In this document: piece after piece, positions 43,759 through 53,695 of the stretch
Numbering within the stretch: the first letter of the stretch is position 1
Layout of the letters: every line of letters starts with the position of its first letter
Source of the DNA: NCED01 sp035493955
GTDB lineage: Bacteria > Pseudomonadota > Alphaproteobacteria > Caulobacterales > Caulobacteraceae
Reading direction: 5' to 3'
Length of the DNA stretch: 64,000 nt
NCBI GenBank assembly: GCA_035493955.1
Contig: DATJHI010000008.1
Coordinates: forward strand, 1 to 64,000
The notes under the pieces: generated by a model
What the model was told of the DNA's origin: nothing
Databases searched by the model: none
Seen by the model: only the letters and a program-made list of their open reading frames with translations
Made by a program: the position numbers and the translations under genes

Positions 43759-45474
43759 ATGAGCGACGCGCAGGTCCACTTCGAATTGTTCGCTAGGCGC
43801 ACGCCCAATGCGCCCTGGACGCTGCATCTGGCCACCGAGAACCGCGCTCGCGCCTTGGAAGCCGCCGAGGAAATGCTGGCCGAGGGCCGGGCGGCCGCGG
43901 TCAAAGTCTGCAAGGAAACCCTCAGCCCCGAGACCCGCGAGTTCAAGAGCGTCACCATCCTGAACAAGGGGGCGAGCGACACCTCCAAGGCGAAAAAGGC
44001 CAAGGACGTCGACGATACGCCGCTCTGTGTCGCGCCGTCCGACCTCTACAGCGTCCATGCACGCGAGCGGATCGGCCGGCTGCTCGACGGCTGGCTTCAG
44101 CGCAAGCGGGTCACACCGTTCGAATTGCTGCACCGGCCGGACCTGGTCGAGCAGCTCGACGCCTCCGGGGTCGAGATCCAGCACGCCCTGCAGAAGATCG
44201 CCATCCCCGAGGCGCAGTCCCGCGGCGTCTCGGTGCACGAGATGATCCGCACCTTCCAGAAGCTGGTGCAGCGTTCGGTGGAGCGCCTGCTCAAGGACGG
44301 GCGCAGGGAGGCGTTCCCCGATCTCAACAGTTCGGCCTTCGCCGTGGCGGCGAACGGTCTCGCCGACGACCCCGACCGAAGCTATCTGCTGGGCGGCGGC
44401 GTCGCCGCCTACCTGGCCAAGGGGGCGACCTGGCGCGAGAAGGTCGGGCTCATCCTCGACCTGGCCGAGATCGCTCCGGAGGCAGGCAAGCCCCGCGCCC
44501 TCGCCTTCCAGGTGTTGGAGCAGCCGCTGGGGGAAATGCTCGGCTCCCGCGGCGGCCTGGCCGACCTTCTGGGTCCCGACCTGGATCTTGGGGGCAGCAT
44601 CGCCGCCCTCACCCGGCTGGCCGCGGGTCCGGAGGTCGCCGCCTTGAGCGCCTTCGACCCGACGATCGAGAAACATATTCCGCGCCTTGACGGCCACGCC
44701 GCGCGTCTGGCCGGCTGGCTGGAGCGGGACGTGTTCGAAGGCGTCCGCTCCGCGATCGGCAAGCGGATCCTGACCGAACTGGGCGGGCCGCGGCGGCTCC
44801 GGCCCGGCGACTCCGAAGGCGAGATCGCCATCCTGCGGGCCCTGGCCATGGCCCTGACCGCGTCCGCGGGCAAGCTGACCAGCCACGACGAGGTCCAGGC
44901 CGCCTTCGTCGAGCGTTGCAAAAGCCTGGTCACCGGCGATTTCGTCGAGACCTATCTGGCCGGGCGCAACAGCGCCCTGGCCGAAGCCGAGGCCCTGGTG
45001 CGGCTTGCCGAGAACATGGTCGGATCGGCCAACAAGCGCGCCGCCGCCCGCTGGATCTCGGCGGCGGTGGGCGCCCTGCGGTTCGAGAAGGACCTTCGCA
45101 ACGGCCCCGACACCGCGGCGGTCAAGCTGTCGGTGCTGTCCGACCTGCAACGGGCGGTGCGGGCCGCGGGCCTGAACGAAGGCGACCAGGAGGCGGCGGC
45201 CGCCAAGATCGGCGAGATCGGCGGCCTGATCGAATCCGACACCAAGCTCACCGTCCTCTTGGCCAAGGCCGAGGCTCCCGCGCCGCAGAAGCTGATGCTG
45301 CTGTTGAAGCTGGCCTGCGGCGAGACCGCGCCGCTCGGCCCCGCCGCCGACCGCGCCAAGGCGGAGGCGCTGAAGCTGCTCCGCGCCCCCGAAACCCGCC
45401 AGCAGCTCGCCGCCGACCCGGCCAGCCTGGAGCGGTTCCGCGTCCTGATGCAGAGCGCGGGCCTGGCGGCGTAG
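43759..45474 (+). CDS. Uncharacterised cytoplasmic helical protein, 571 aa
   Basis: I do not recognise a family. No signal peptide or membrane helix is seen. The first 65 residues look like a compact alpha/beta module (VHFELFARRTPNAPWTLHLA ... AVKVCKETLSPETREF). The rest is predicted mostly alpha-helical, rich in Ala, Leu and Glu, with heptad-like stretches. It diverges from chvI across a CtrA-type box and ends 23 bases from convergent polA. Codon use fits its neighbours. It may be a Caulobacterales-specific scaffold or regulator, but that is speculation. Confidence 0.8.
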   Translation: MSDAQVHFELFARRTPNAPWTLHLATENRARALEAAEEMLAEGRAAAVKVCKETLSPETREFKSVTILNKGASDTSKAKKAKDVDDTPLCVAPSDLYSVHARERIGRLLDGWLQRKRVTPFELLHRPDLVEQLDASGVEIQHALQKIAIPEAQSRGVSVHEMIRTFQKLVQRSVERLLKDGRREAFPDLNSSAFAVAANGLADDPDRSYLLGGGVAAYLAKGATWREKVGLILDLAEIAPEAGKPRALAFQVLEQPLGEMLGSRGGLADLLGPDLDLGGSIAALTRLAAGPEVAALSAFDPTIEKHIPRLDGHAARLAGWLERDVFEGVRSAIGKRILTELGGPRRLRPGDSEGEIAILRALAMALTASAGKLTSHDEVQAAFVERCKSLVTGDFVETYLAGRNSALAEAEALVRLAENMVGSANKRAAARWISAAVGALRFEKDLRNGPDTAAVKLSVLSDLQRAVRAAGLNEGDQEAAAAKIGEIGGLIESDTKLTVLLAKAEAPAPQKLMLLLKLACGETAPLGPAADRAKAEALKLLRAPETRQQLAADPASLERFRVLMQSAGLAA

Positions 45475-45497
45475 CCGAACCGTTTCAATCGGCGCGC

Positions 45498-48356
45498 TTA
45501 GTGCGCCTCGTCCCAGTTGGCCGCCGCGCGCGCCTCCACCACCAGGGGGACCGACAGGGCCACGGCCGGCTCGGCCGCCCGCTCCATCACCCGGCGCGCC
45601 ACCGCACAGACGGCCTCGGCCTCCGCGGCCGGGGCCTCGAAGATCAGTTCGTCGTGGACCTGCAACAGCATCCGCGCCGACAGGCCCGCGTCCCTCAGGG
45701 CGCCCGGCACGCGCACCATGGCCCGGCGGATGATGTCGGCCGCCGCTCCCTGGATCGGGGCGTTGATCGCCGCGCGCTCCCCGAAGCTGCGTTCGGCGGC
45801 GGACTTGCCGCGGATCGCGGGAATATGGACCTTGCGGCCGAAGATGGTCTGCACATAGCCGTGCTCGCGCACGAAAGTTCGGGCCTCGTTCATGTACTCC
45901 CGGATGCCGGGGAAGCGCTCGAAGTAGGTCTTGATATAGGCGCCGGCCTCCGACTGCTCGATGCCGAGCTGGTTGGCGAGGCCGAAGGCCGAGATGCCGT
46001 AGACGATGCCGAAGTTGATCGCCTTGGCCCGGCGACGGATCTCGCCGGGCATGCCTTCCACCGGCACGCCGAACATTTCCGAGGCGGTCATGGCGTGGAT
46101 GTCGAGACCCTTGGCGAAGGCCTGCTTCAACTGCGGGATATCGCCGATGTGGGCCAGCAGCCTGAGCTCGATCTGGGAATAGTCGGCCGAGATCAGCACA
46201 TTGCCGGGATCGGCGATGAAGCAGGTGCGCAGCTTGCGCCCCTCCTCGGTGCGGATCGGGATGTTCTGCAGGTTCGGATCGGTGGAGGCGAGCCGCCCCG
46301 TGGCCGCGGCCGCGAGGCTGAACGAGGTGTGGACCCGGTGCGTCTCAGGCGAGGCCGCCGCGACCAGGGCGTCGGTATAGGTCCCCTTCAGCTTCGCGAC
46401 CTGGCGCCAGTCGACGATGGTGCGCGGCAGTTCGAAGCCCTGCTCGGCCAGGTCCTCCAGCACCTTGACGTCGGTGGCCCACGCCCCGGTGGCGGTCTTC
46501 TTGCCCCCCTGCATGCCCATCTCGCCATACAGGATGTCGCCGATCTGCTTGGGCGAACCTAGGTTGAACGGGCGGCCGGCTTGGCGGTGCGCCTGCGCCT
46601 CGAGCTCCACCATCTTCATCGCGAACTCGTGGCCGAGCTGGCGCAGACGCTCGGGATCGACCCGGATGCCGGCGCACTCCATGTCGGCGAGCACCGGCGG
46701 CAGGGGCCGCTCCAGGGTTTCGTAGACCGTGGTCATCCCCTCGCGGGCCAGCCGGGGCTTCAGCACCTGATAGAGGCGTAAGGTGACGTCGGCGTCCTCG
46801 GCCGCATAACAGGTGGCGGCGGGCAGCTCGACCTGGGCGAAGCTGATCTCCTTCTTCCCGGTCCCGGCCACTTGCTTGAACGGGATCGGAATGTGGCCGA
46901 GGTGGAGCTGGGAAAGCTCGTCCATCCCGTGGCCATGCAGGCCGCCCTCCAGGACGTAGGACATCAGCATGGTGTCGTCGACCGGGGCGACACGGACGCC
47001 GTAGCGAGACATCACGGCGATGTCGTACTTGCCGTTCTGCGTCACCTTCAGGACCGCCGGATCCTCCAGCAGCGGCTTCAGCCGGGCGATGGCCTGCTCA
47101 AGGTCGAGCTGAGGCCAGACCGCCTTTTCCTGAGTCTCCAGCAGATCGCCTTCGGCTTCGGCCGGGCAATGGCCGATGGGGATATAGGCCGCCTCGCCCG
47201 GCGAGATCGCGAGGGAAACTCCCACGCAGCCGGCCGTGGCCGAACCCAGGGCGTCCGTCTCGGTATCAAAAGCGACGAGGCCCGCCTCGGTCGCCCGAGC
47301 GATCCAGCGGTCAAGCGTGTCCAGGTCCTGGATGCAGACATAGCGCGAGGTGTCGATGGCCGGCGCGGCCTCGATCTGGACCGCCGGCGAAGGGGCCACA
47401 GGGGTCCCGCGCGCCTCGGCCACCCGCCGGGCCAGGGTGCGGAACTCCATCGCCTCCAGGAAGGCGGCCAGGATCTCCGCGTCCGGCTCGCGCAGGGCGA
47501 AGTCGCCCACCGCCGCCGGGACCGGAGCGTCGTCGGCCAGGCGCACAAGCTCCCGCGACAGCCGGATCTGGTCGGCGAACTCGATCAGGGTCTGGCGGCG
47601 CTTGTCCTGTTTGATCTCCCCGGCCCGGGCCAACAGGGCGTCGAGGTCGCCGAATTCCGTCAGCAGCTGAACCGCCGTCTTGACGCCGATGCCCGGCGCC
47701 CCCGGCACGTTGTCGACGCTGTCGCCGGCCAGGGCCTGGATCTCCACCACCCGCTCGGGGCCCAGGCCGAATTTCTCGATCACCTGTTCGCGGCAGATCT
47801 TCACCTGCTTGACCGGGTCGAGCAGGCAGATCTGCTCGTTGACCAGCTGCATCAGGTCCTTGTCGGAGGAGACGATGATCACCTCTCCCCCGGCCTCGGA
47901 GACCTGGCGGGCGTAGGTGGCGATGATGTCGTCGGCCTCATAGCCCTGCAGCTCGATCGCCGGCACGCCGAAGGCGCGGGTAGCCTCGCGCACCAGGGGG
48001 AACTGGGGGACGAGGTCGGCGGGGGGCGGGGGCCGGTGGGCCTTGTACTGGTCGTAAAGGTCGGAACGGAAGGTCTTCTCCGAGGCGTCGAACACCACCG
48101 CCAGGTGGGTCGGCTTGTCCGCCTTCATGTCGCAGATCAGCTTCCACAGCATGTTGCAGAAGCCCGCCACCGCGCCGACCGGCAGGCCGTCGGATTTGCG
48201 AGTGAGCGGGGGCAGGGCGTGGAAGGCGCGGAAGATGTAGCCCGAACCGTCGACCAGGTAGAGCCGCATGGGCTGGGCCGGATCGATCTCCACCGGCCGG
48301 ACGATGGCCAGATCGGAATCGGCTTCGGAGGGGTCGAGCATCTCGATGTCGGTCAT
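45498..48356 (-). CDS. polA: DNA polymerase I, 952 aa
   Basis: Three-domain repair polymerase. 5'-3' exonuclease (YLVDGSGYIFRAFHALPPL ... GYEADDIIATYARQ), active 3'-5' exonuclease with D/E residues in VAFDTETDAL, QNGKYDIAV and YAAEDADVTL, and polymerase with DYSQIELRLLAHIGD (motif A), RRAKAINFGIVYGIS (motif B) and LQVHDELIFE (motif C). The start MTDIEMLDP (48356) is chosen because the 55 codons upstream show no family similarity. Confidence 0.96.
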   Translation of the reverse strand: MTDIEMLDPSEADSDLAIVRPVEIDPAQPMRLYLVDGSGYIFRAFHALPPLTRKSDGLPVGAVAGFCNMLWKLICDMKADKPTHLAVVFDASEKTFRSDLYDQYKAHRPPPPADLVPQFPLVREATRAFGVPAIELQGYEADDIIATYARQVSEAGGEVIIVSSDKDLMQLVNEQICLLDPVKQVKICREQVIEKFGLGPERVVEIQALAGDSVDNVPGAPGIGVKTAVQLLTEFGDLDALLARAGEIKQDKRRQTLIEFADQIRLSRELVRLADDAPVPAAVGDFALREPDAEILAAFLEAMEFRTLARRVAEARGTPVAPSPAVQIEAAPAIDTSRYVCIQDLDTLDRWIARATEAGLVAFDTETDALGSATAGCVGVSLAISPGEAAYIPIGHCPAEAEGDLLETQEKAVWPQLDLEQAIARLKPLLEDPAVLKVTQNGKYDIAVMSRYGVRVAPVDDTMLMSYVLEGGLHGHGMDELSQLHLGHIPIPFKQVAGTGKKEISFAQVELPAATCYAAEDADVTLRLYQVLKPRLAREGMTTVYETLERPLPPVLADMECAGIRVDPERLRQLGHEFAMKMVELEAQAHRQAGRPFNLGSPKQIGDILYGEMGMQGGKKTATGAWATDVKVLEDLAEQGFELPRTIVDWRQVAKLKGTYTDALVAAASPETHRVHTSFSLAAAATGRLASTDPNLQNIPIRTEEGRKLRTCFIADPGNVLISADYSQIELRLLAHIGDIPQLKQAFAKGLDIHAMTASEMFGVPVEGMPGEIRRRAKAINFGIVYGISAFGLANQLGIEQSEAGAYIKTYFERFPGIREYMNEARTFVREHGYVQTIFGRKVHIPAIRGKSAAERSFGERAAINAPIQGAAADIIRRAMVRVPGALRDAGLSARMLLQVHDELIFEAPAAEAEAVCAVARRVMERAAEPAVALSVPLVVEARAAANWDEAH

Positions 48357-48581
48357 GGGGGGGAAGATAGGACCGCGAGGGCCCGAGGTCATCTCCCCAT
48401 GCAGTGAAGGCGCTCCCGAGATCGCCCGCATCCAGCCGCAGGCCGCTTGGCTTCGGTCGGTCCTTATGCTGGCGCACATGCCGCCGCGGCGGGCTCGAGA
48501 AGGGGTTTTCGCCCGCCGCAATTAAGCCGGAAGTCATTAATTGCCGGTAACTCCAAGGCGACAGGTTGAGGGCTGCAGCGT

Positions 48582-51407
48582 ATGGCGAAAAAGGGCCAGG
48601 GCGAGGCGAAGACCGGCCCGCCCGCGCGCCACCGCCGGTCCGGGGGAGGTCCTTCACCGGCCGGCGAACTGGCGCTGACCATCGCGGCCTGCGTGGTCGT
48701 CGCGGTCGGCCTTCTGGCCATGCTGCTCGGCAACGCCCAAAGCGCCGTCGATCGCTCGCATGTGGTGCTGCCAAGCAGCCTCTTCGCCGCCGCCGTGGGC
48801 ATCGTTCTCGGCGCGGCGGCGGCCTGGCGGCTGCAGCGACGCATCATCCGTCCGATCCGGGAGCTGACCCGGTCGATGGACGCGCTGCAGACCGGCCGGG
48901 ATCATGCGGGGGACGCCGGGGACGCCGCCAGAGGGGACGTCGACGCGCTGACCCGGAGCCTGGACCGCCTGCTGGCCGAGATGCACGCCCGCGACCGTGC
49001 CGCCGCCGATCAGGTCGCACGGCTGGAGCAGGACGTCGCCGCGCGGGCCATGGAGCTGCGCGACGCCCGGAGCAGGGTCGTCGCGGCCAACCGCGCCCGG
49101 TCGGACGCCCTGACCCTGATCGCCAACCAGATCCGCAACCCCCTGAGCGGTCTGGTCCGAGCCGCCGAACGCCTGCTGGCCGGAGAACTGCCGCTCCGCC
49201 AGCGCCGCTGGGCTGAGCTGATCGCCGGATCGGGCGCGAGCCTGTCGGCGGCGATCGACGACATCCTGACGATCTCGACCGGCGGGGCGGACAAGCCGGC
49301 GCTGGAGACCGTCGCCGTCGACATCGGCGACCTGGTCGACGACGTCTGCAGCCTGTTCTGGGAAGCCGCCACGTCCAAGGGTCTGGACTTGGCCGCCTAT
49401 GTCGATCCGGCCACCCCGACCCTGGTCCAGGGGGACCCCGTACGCCTAAGGCAGGTCATCGCCGCCCTGGTGGGCAACGCCATCCGTTTCACCGAAACCG
49501 GCGGCGTCCTGATCGAGATCGAGCCGGATTCGACCCAATCCCTGCGCGTGAGCGTGCGCGACACCGGGGTCGGCATCCCCAAGTCCGAACTGGCCGGGAT
49601 CTTCGGCGGACCCGGTCTGGGCCTGCCGCTGTGCAAACGCCTGGTCGAGGCGATGGATGGCCGTTTCCATGTCGCCAGCGAAGTCGGCAAGGGGTCGGCT
49701 TTCGCCTTCCGCCTGCCGGTGATGGTGGTCGAACCGGCCGCCGCCTGGCCTGCCGCGCGCGCGGCCGGCTCCCGGGCCAAGATCGCCCATGAAGGTTGCT
49801 CCACCCGCCGGGCCCTGGGGCGTTACCTCGCCCGCGCCGGCTACGTCCTCGCCACGGATGAAAGTCAGGACGCCGCGCTGGTGGTGGGCGCGCCCGCAGC
49901 CCTGTCCCGCGCCACGGCCTCGATCCCCACCATCTGTCTGGCCGACTATGGGACCTCCGAACCGTACGACCTGCTAAAGAGCGGGGCCGCCCACGCCCTG
50001 TTGATCCAACCTTTGCGCCGGGGGGACCTGGAGCGGCTTCTGCGCCAGTTGGAGGCGGGTGAACGCCTGCGCGACGGAACCGCCGAAGCCGGAACTCCCA
50101 GGCTCGCCGAAGCCCTGCCCACCTTCGCCGGAGCCCATATCCTGGTCGCCGACAAGGACCCCTCGAACCGCGACATGATCATGCAGGCCCTGTCGCGCCT
50201 GTCGGCGAGGGTCACCCTGGCCGCGGACGGCCGCCAGGCGCTGGAGGCGGCCCTGTCGGAGCGCTTCGACCTGATCCTGATGGCCGGGGACATGCCGCAG
50301 ATGAGCGGCTACGCCGCCACCGAGGAGATCCGCCGGCTGGAACTCGAGCGCGGCTATGATCGCACGCCTATCGCCGCCCTGACCCCGCATCACGTCGGGG
50401 CGGCGGGCGAAGTCTGGCGCGAGTCCGGCATGGACGCGGTCCTGTATAAACCCTTCACCGCCGCGGCGGTGGCCAAGCTGCTGGGCCGCTTCGTCGAGTC
50501 CGGCGTCATCCCCGCTCCGGTCCCGGAACCGGCGCCGCCGGCGCCGGTCGACACCACCACCGTGCTGGTCCCGGTCTATGGCGTGGGGGGCGGTCACAAG
50601 ATCACCACCGTGGCCGCCCAGACGCCGCCGGAGGTCCGCGCGCTGCTGGACGATCTGGACGAGGCCATCGACACCGACCAGCTCACCCTGGTCTATCAGC
50701 CTCAGGTGGACCGCGACGGCCAGAATATCACCGGGGTAGAGACCCTGGTCCGCTGGACCCACCCGACCCGCGGCTTCGTCAGCCCCGCCGATTTCATCCC
50801 CATGGCCGAGGCCTGGGGCGCCATCTCCAAGGTCACCGACTGGGTGATGAACCGCGCGGTCATCGAGACCGCCGACCTGGACGGGCTGCAGGTTGGGTTC
50901 AACGCCTCGGCCCTGGAGTTCACCGACGCCGGCATCGTCACCCGCATCCGCAAGGTGATCGAGCGGTCGGGCTTCGACCCCCGCCGCCTGGAAGTCGAAA
51001 TCACCGAGACCGCCATCCTGGAGAACGAGGACCAGGTGCGGGAAAACATGAACGCCCTGCGCGAAATGGGGATGAAGGTGGCGCTGGACGACTTCGGCGC
51101 CGGCTATTCGAGCCTCGGACACCTGCGGCGCTACGCCTTCGACAAGCTGAAGATCGACCGTGAGTTCGTCATCGACTGCACCCAGGACGTCCAGTCGGCC
51201 ACGGTGGTCCACGCCGTCGTCTCCATTGGCCGGGCGCTGGGCATGAAGGTGGTGGCCGAGGGCGTCGAGACCGAGCAACAGCGCCAGTTCCTGCGCATCG
51301 CCGGCGTCCATTCCATGCAGGGTTTCCTGTTCGGCAAGCCCATGCCGATCGCCGCCCTTCGGGAAGTCCTCGCGACCGGACGGCAGAGCCTACGGATCCG
51401 AGCCTAG
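48582..51407 (+). CDS. EAL phosphodiesterase with degenerate histidine-kinase and receiver domains, 941 aa
   Basis: Two N-terminal transmembrane helices (about 30-50 and 63-82), HAMP and coiled coil (to about 165), a HisKA-like segment whose phosphohistidine position is N182 (IANQIRNPL), a HATPase with intact DTGVGIP and GGPGLGL boxes, a receiver-like module (about 398-490), and a receiver (518-640) with A568 in place of the phospho-aspartate (LILMAGDMPQMSG). The C-terminal EAL domain keeps its catalytic set: E720, N774, E806, E809, D836, D837, K857, E893. It should hydrolyse cyclic di-GMP; the upstream modules look like sensors without phosphotransfer. Confidence 0.87.
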   Translation: MAKKGQGEAKTGPPARHRRSGGGPSPAGELALTIAACVVVAVGLLAMLLGNAQSAVDRSHVVLPSSLFAAAVGIVLGAAAAWRLQRRIIRPIRELTRSMDALQTGRDHAGDAGDAARGDVDALTRSLDRLLAEMHARDRAAADQVARLEQDVAARAMELRDARSRVVAANRARSDALTLIANQIRNPLSGLVRAAERLLAGELPLRQRRWAELIAGSGASLSAAIDDILTISTGGADKPALETVAVDIGDLVDDVCSLFWEAATSKGLDLAAYVDPATPTLVQGDPVRLRQVIAALVGNAIRFTETGGVLIEIEPDSTQSLRVSVRDTGVGIPKSELAGIFGGPGLGLPLCKRLVEAMDGRFHVASEVGKGSAFAFRLPVMVVEPAAAWPAARAAGSRAKIAHEGCSTRRALGRYLARAGYVLATDESQDAALVVGAPAALSRATASIPTICLADYGTSEPYDLLKSGAAHALLIQPLRRGDLERLLRQLEAGERLRDGTAEAGTPRLAEALPTFAGAHILVADKDPSNRDMIMQALSRLSARVTLAADGRQALEAALSERFDLILMAGDMPQMSGYAATEEIRRLELERGYDRTPIAALTPHHVGAAGEVWRESGMDAVLYKPFTAAAVAKLLGRFVESGVIPAPVPEPAPPAPVDTTTVLVPVYGVGGGHKITTVAAQTPPEVRALLDDLDEAIDTDQLTLVYQPQVDRDGQNITGVETLVRWTHPTRGFVSPADFIPMAEAWGAISKVTDWVMNRAVIETADLDGLQVGFNASALEFTDAGIVTRIRKVIERSGFDPRRLEVEITETAILENEDQVRENMNALREMGMKVALDDFGAGYSSLGHLRRYAFDKLKIDREFVIDCTQDVQSATVVHAVVSIGRALGMKVVAEGVETEQQRQFLRIAGVHSMQGFLFGKPMPIAALREVLATGRQSLRIRA

Positions 51408-51552
51408 AGCCCATTGGCCGGCCCGGGGACGCCGCCGGGCCCGACCAAGTCCTCGACCGATGAAAAGCGGCCTTCACGCCGGTCCCGGGGACCGCTAGCT
51501 TCCCGTTGCAAACACGTTCGGCCAACCAAACGAACGGCGAAGGGGGAATTCC

Positions 51553-53388
51553 ATGAAGGCGCTTCTGATGCATCGGACGGCCGGCGCCGCCCTGGCGGCC
51601 ATGCTCGCCGGCGCCGCCACGGCCCAAGCGCCAGCTCCAACTCCAGCGCCGGCCCCCGCGGCGGGCGGCTTTCCCTCGGTCCGCAACGAGGATGCGGTCT
51701 ATCGCGCCGCCCTGGCCAAGCGAGCGGCCACCCTCGCCCGGCTCAGCCCGGTTACCGACGCGGTGCTGGCCAAGCCCGCCGACGGCGACTGGCTGCATTG
51801 GCGGCGGGGTTATGACGGCCTGGGTTTCAGTCCCCTGACCCAGATCAACCCCAGGAGCGTGGGCGGCCTGCGCGAGGCCTGGGCCTGGTCGCTGCCCGTC
51901 AGCGCCAACGAGATCACCCCCCTGGTCCACGACGGCGTGCTGTTCATCTCCAGCGGCGCCCGCGTGCAGGCCATCGACGGCGCCAACGGCGACCTTTTGT
52001 GGCAGTACATCCGGCCGCTGCCCCCAGCCCTCAACAACGGCGCCGCCGCAATCCTCAAGAACATGGCGATCTATGAGGACCATCTGTTCGTCGTCACGCC
52101 GGACAAGCACATGCTCGCCCTGGACATCCACACCGGCAAGCCGGTCTGGGACCACGAGATCGTCGGCTCCGAGCCGGGCAGCCCTCGAGTCGACGGGGGG
52201 GCCTTGGTCGCCAGGGGCAAGGTGATGATCGGGGTGACGGCCTGCGTCACCTACAAGGGCGGCTGCTTCATCGTCGGCCTGGACGCCAAGACCGGCGCCG
52301 AAGCCTGGAGGTTCTATTCCCTGGCTCGGCCGGGCCAGCCCGGCGGCGACACCTGGAACGGGGCGCCGCTGGAGGAGCGGTTCGGCGGATCGGTCTGGCT
52401 ATCGGGAACCTACGATCCGGAGCTGAACCTGGCCTATTGGGGCATCGGCCAGACCTATGACACCGGCACCCTGCTGACCCCCCGCCCCGGCCAGTCCGGC
52501 GTCAGCAACAACGACGGCCTCTATACCGATTCCACGGTCGCCCTGGACCCCGACACCGGCAGGCTGGTCTGGCACTACCAGCACATGAACCGGGATGCGT
52601 GGGACTACGACTGGGCCTTCGAGCGGAGCCTCGCCACCCTGACGGTCAAGGGCCAGCCGCGGCGCGTGGCCATCACCGCCGGCAAGCTCGGCATCTTCGA
52701 CGTGCTCGACCGCAAGACCGGCCAGTACCTGTTCTCCAAGGACGTGGGCCTCCAGAACCTGGTCAAGTCGATCGACCCGGCCACGGGTCACAAGACCATA
52801 GATCCGCAGTTCGACCCCAAAGGGGGCGAGAGCGCGCTGATCTGTCCGCACGCGGGCGGAGCGCGCAGCTGGCCGTCCACTGCCTACAACCCGTCCACCC
52901 ACATCGTCTATGTGCCGCTGGTCGAGAGTTGCATGAAGTTCACCCGCAAGATCCGCACGGCGGCGGAGATCGCCGCGGGGGGATCCGACCTCGGCTGGGT
53001 GGTGCAGACGCGATCCGATTCCGACGGCAATATCGGCCGGGTGGACGCCGTCGATCTGGCCACCGGCAAGACCGTCTGGTCCATGCGCCACCGCGCCCCG
53101 GAAAGCGCTGCCCTGCTCGCCACCGCCGGCGGGGTGGTGTTCGAAGGCAGCCGCGACCGCATGTTCCGGGCCCTCGACCAGGCTACCGGCAGGATCCTGT
53201 GGGAGACGCGCCTCGCCGCCCAGCCGAGCTCCTATCCCATCACCTATTCGGCGGGCGGGCGGCAGTATGTGGCGGTGGTCGCCGGCGGCGGCGGCGCCGA
53301 CGACATCACCTGGCCCGCGATGTCCCCCGAGATCGAGACTCCCGCCAGCGGCACGACGTTGCAGGTGTTCGCTTTGGGACCGCGTTAG
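51553..53388 (+). CDS. PQQ-dependent dehydrogenase-like beta-propeller protein, 611 aa
   Basis: Secreted quinoprotein of the methanol/ethanol dehydrogenase type: a signal peptide (ending near GAATAQA), a Pro/Ala linker, then propeller blades with repeats such as DGVLFISSGARVQAIDGANGDLLWQY and LDIHTGKPVWDHEI. The catalytic aspartate is probably in NRDAWDYDWAFE. The adjacent cysteine pair of classic alcohol dehydrogenases is not seen; instead there are separated cysteines in VTACVTYKGGC. No C-terminal cytochrome domain and no PQQ synthesis genes nearby. The substrate is unknown. Confidence 0.86.
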   Translation: MKALLMHRTAGAALAAMLAGAATAQAPAPTPAPAPAAGGFPSVRNEDAVYRAALAKRAATLARLSPVTDAVLAKPADGDWLHWRRGYDGLGFSPLTQINPRSVGGLREAWAWSLPVSANEITPLVHDGVLFISSGARVQAIDGANGDLLWQYIRPLPPALNNGAAAILKNMAIYEDHLFVVTPDKHMLALDIHTGKPVWDHEIVGSEPGSPRVDGGALVARGKVMIGVTACVTYKGGCFIVGLDAKTGAEAWRFYSLARPGQPGGDTWNGAPLEERFGGSVWLSGTYDPELNLAYWGIGQTYDTGTLLTPRPGQSGVSNNDGLYTDSTVALDPDTGRLVWHYQHMNRDAWDYDWAFERSLATLTVKGQPRRVAITAGKLGIFDVLDRKTGQYLFSKDVGLQNLVKSIDPATGHKTIDPQFDPKGGESALICPHAGGARSWPSTAYNPSTHIVYVPLVESCMKFTRKIRTAAEIAAGGSDLGWVVQTRSDSDGNIGRVDAVDLATGKTVWSMRHRAPESAALLATAGGVVFEGSRDRMFRALDQATGRILWETRLAAQPSSYPITYSAGGRQYVAVVAGGGGADDITWPAMSPEIETPASGTTLQVFALGPR

Positions 53389-53695
53389 CATCCCTTCTCC
53401 TTCGGCGAAGGGACAGGGCGAAGACGCAACGTCGGCAAAACACCGTCTTTGCTTGACTTTCCCCTTAAACGCGCCCATTTGCCGGGCTCGCACATATTGC
53501 AGTGCGATATCGGCGCTCCAGCCGCCAGGGGATGCATCCCTATCTAGCATCCCGCCTGTCGAGCGCCCTGAATCTTAACCATCGATCGCCCAGGCTGCGC
53601 GGGGGCGTTCCCCCAAGAACCGTTCGCGCGACCCGCGAAACGACGTGCGGCCCTTTGGCCCGCGTGCGGTCGCGCCTGATCGAAAGACACCCAAC
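53389..53695 (+). promoter_or_regulatory. Long leader/promoter region of the helicase gene
   Basis: No gene is seen in these 307 bases. It holds a GAAGGG/CCCTTC hairpin near the upstream stop, a TTGACT (53453-53458) that may be a -35, the 12-bp palindrome GGGATGCATCCC near 53530, a TTAACCAT CtrA half-site (53575-53582), and a GGGGG/CCCCC hairpin near 53603. A long leader is common for cold-regulated helicase genes. Confidence 0.35.

Noticed and set aside
48519..48543. TTAA-N11-TTAA inverted repeat upstream of the EAL protein as a CtrA site
   Set aside because: The spacing is 11 and not 7, so it does not fit CtrA. It remains only an AT-rich inverted repeat (CAATTAA/TTAATTG).
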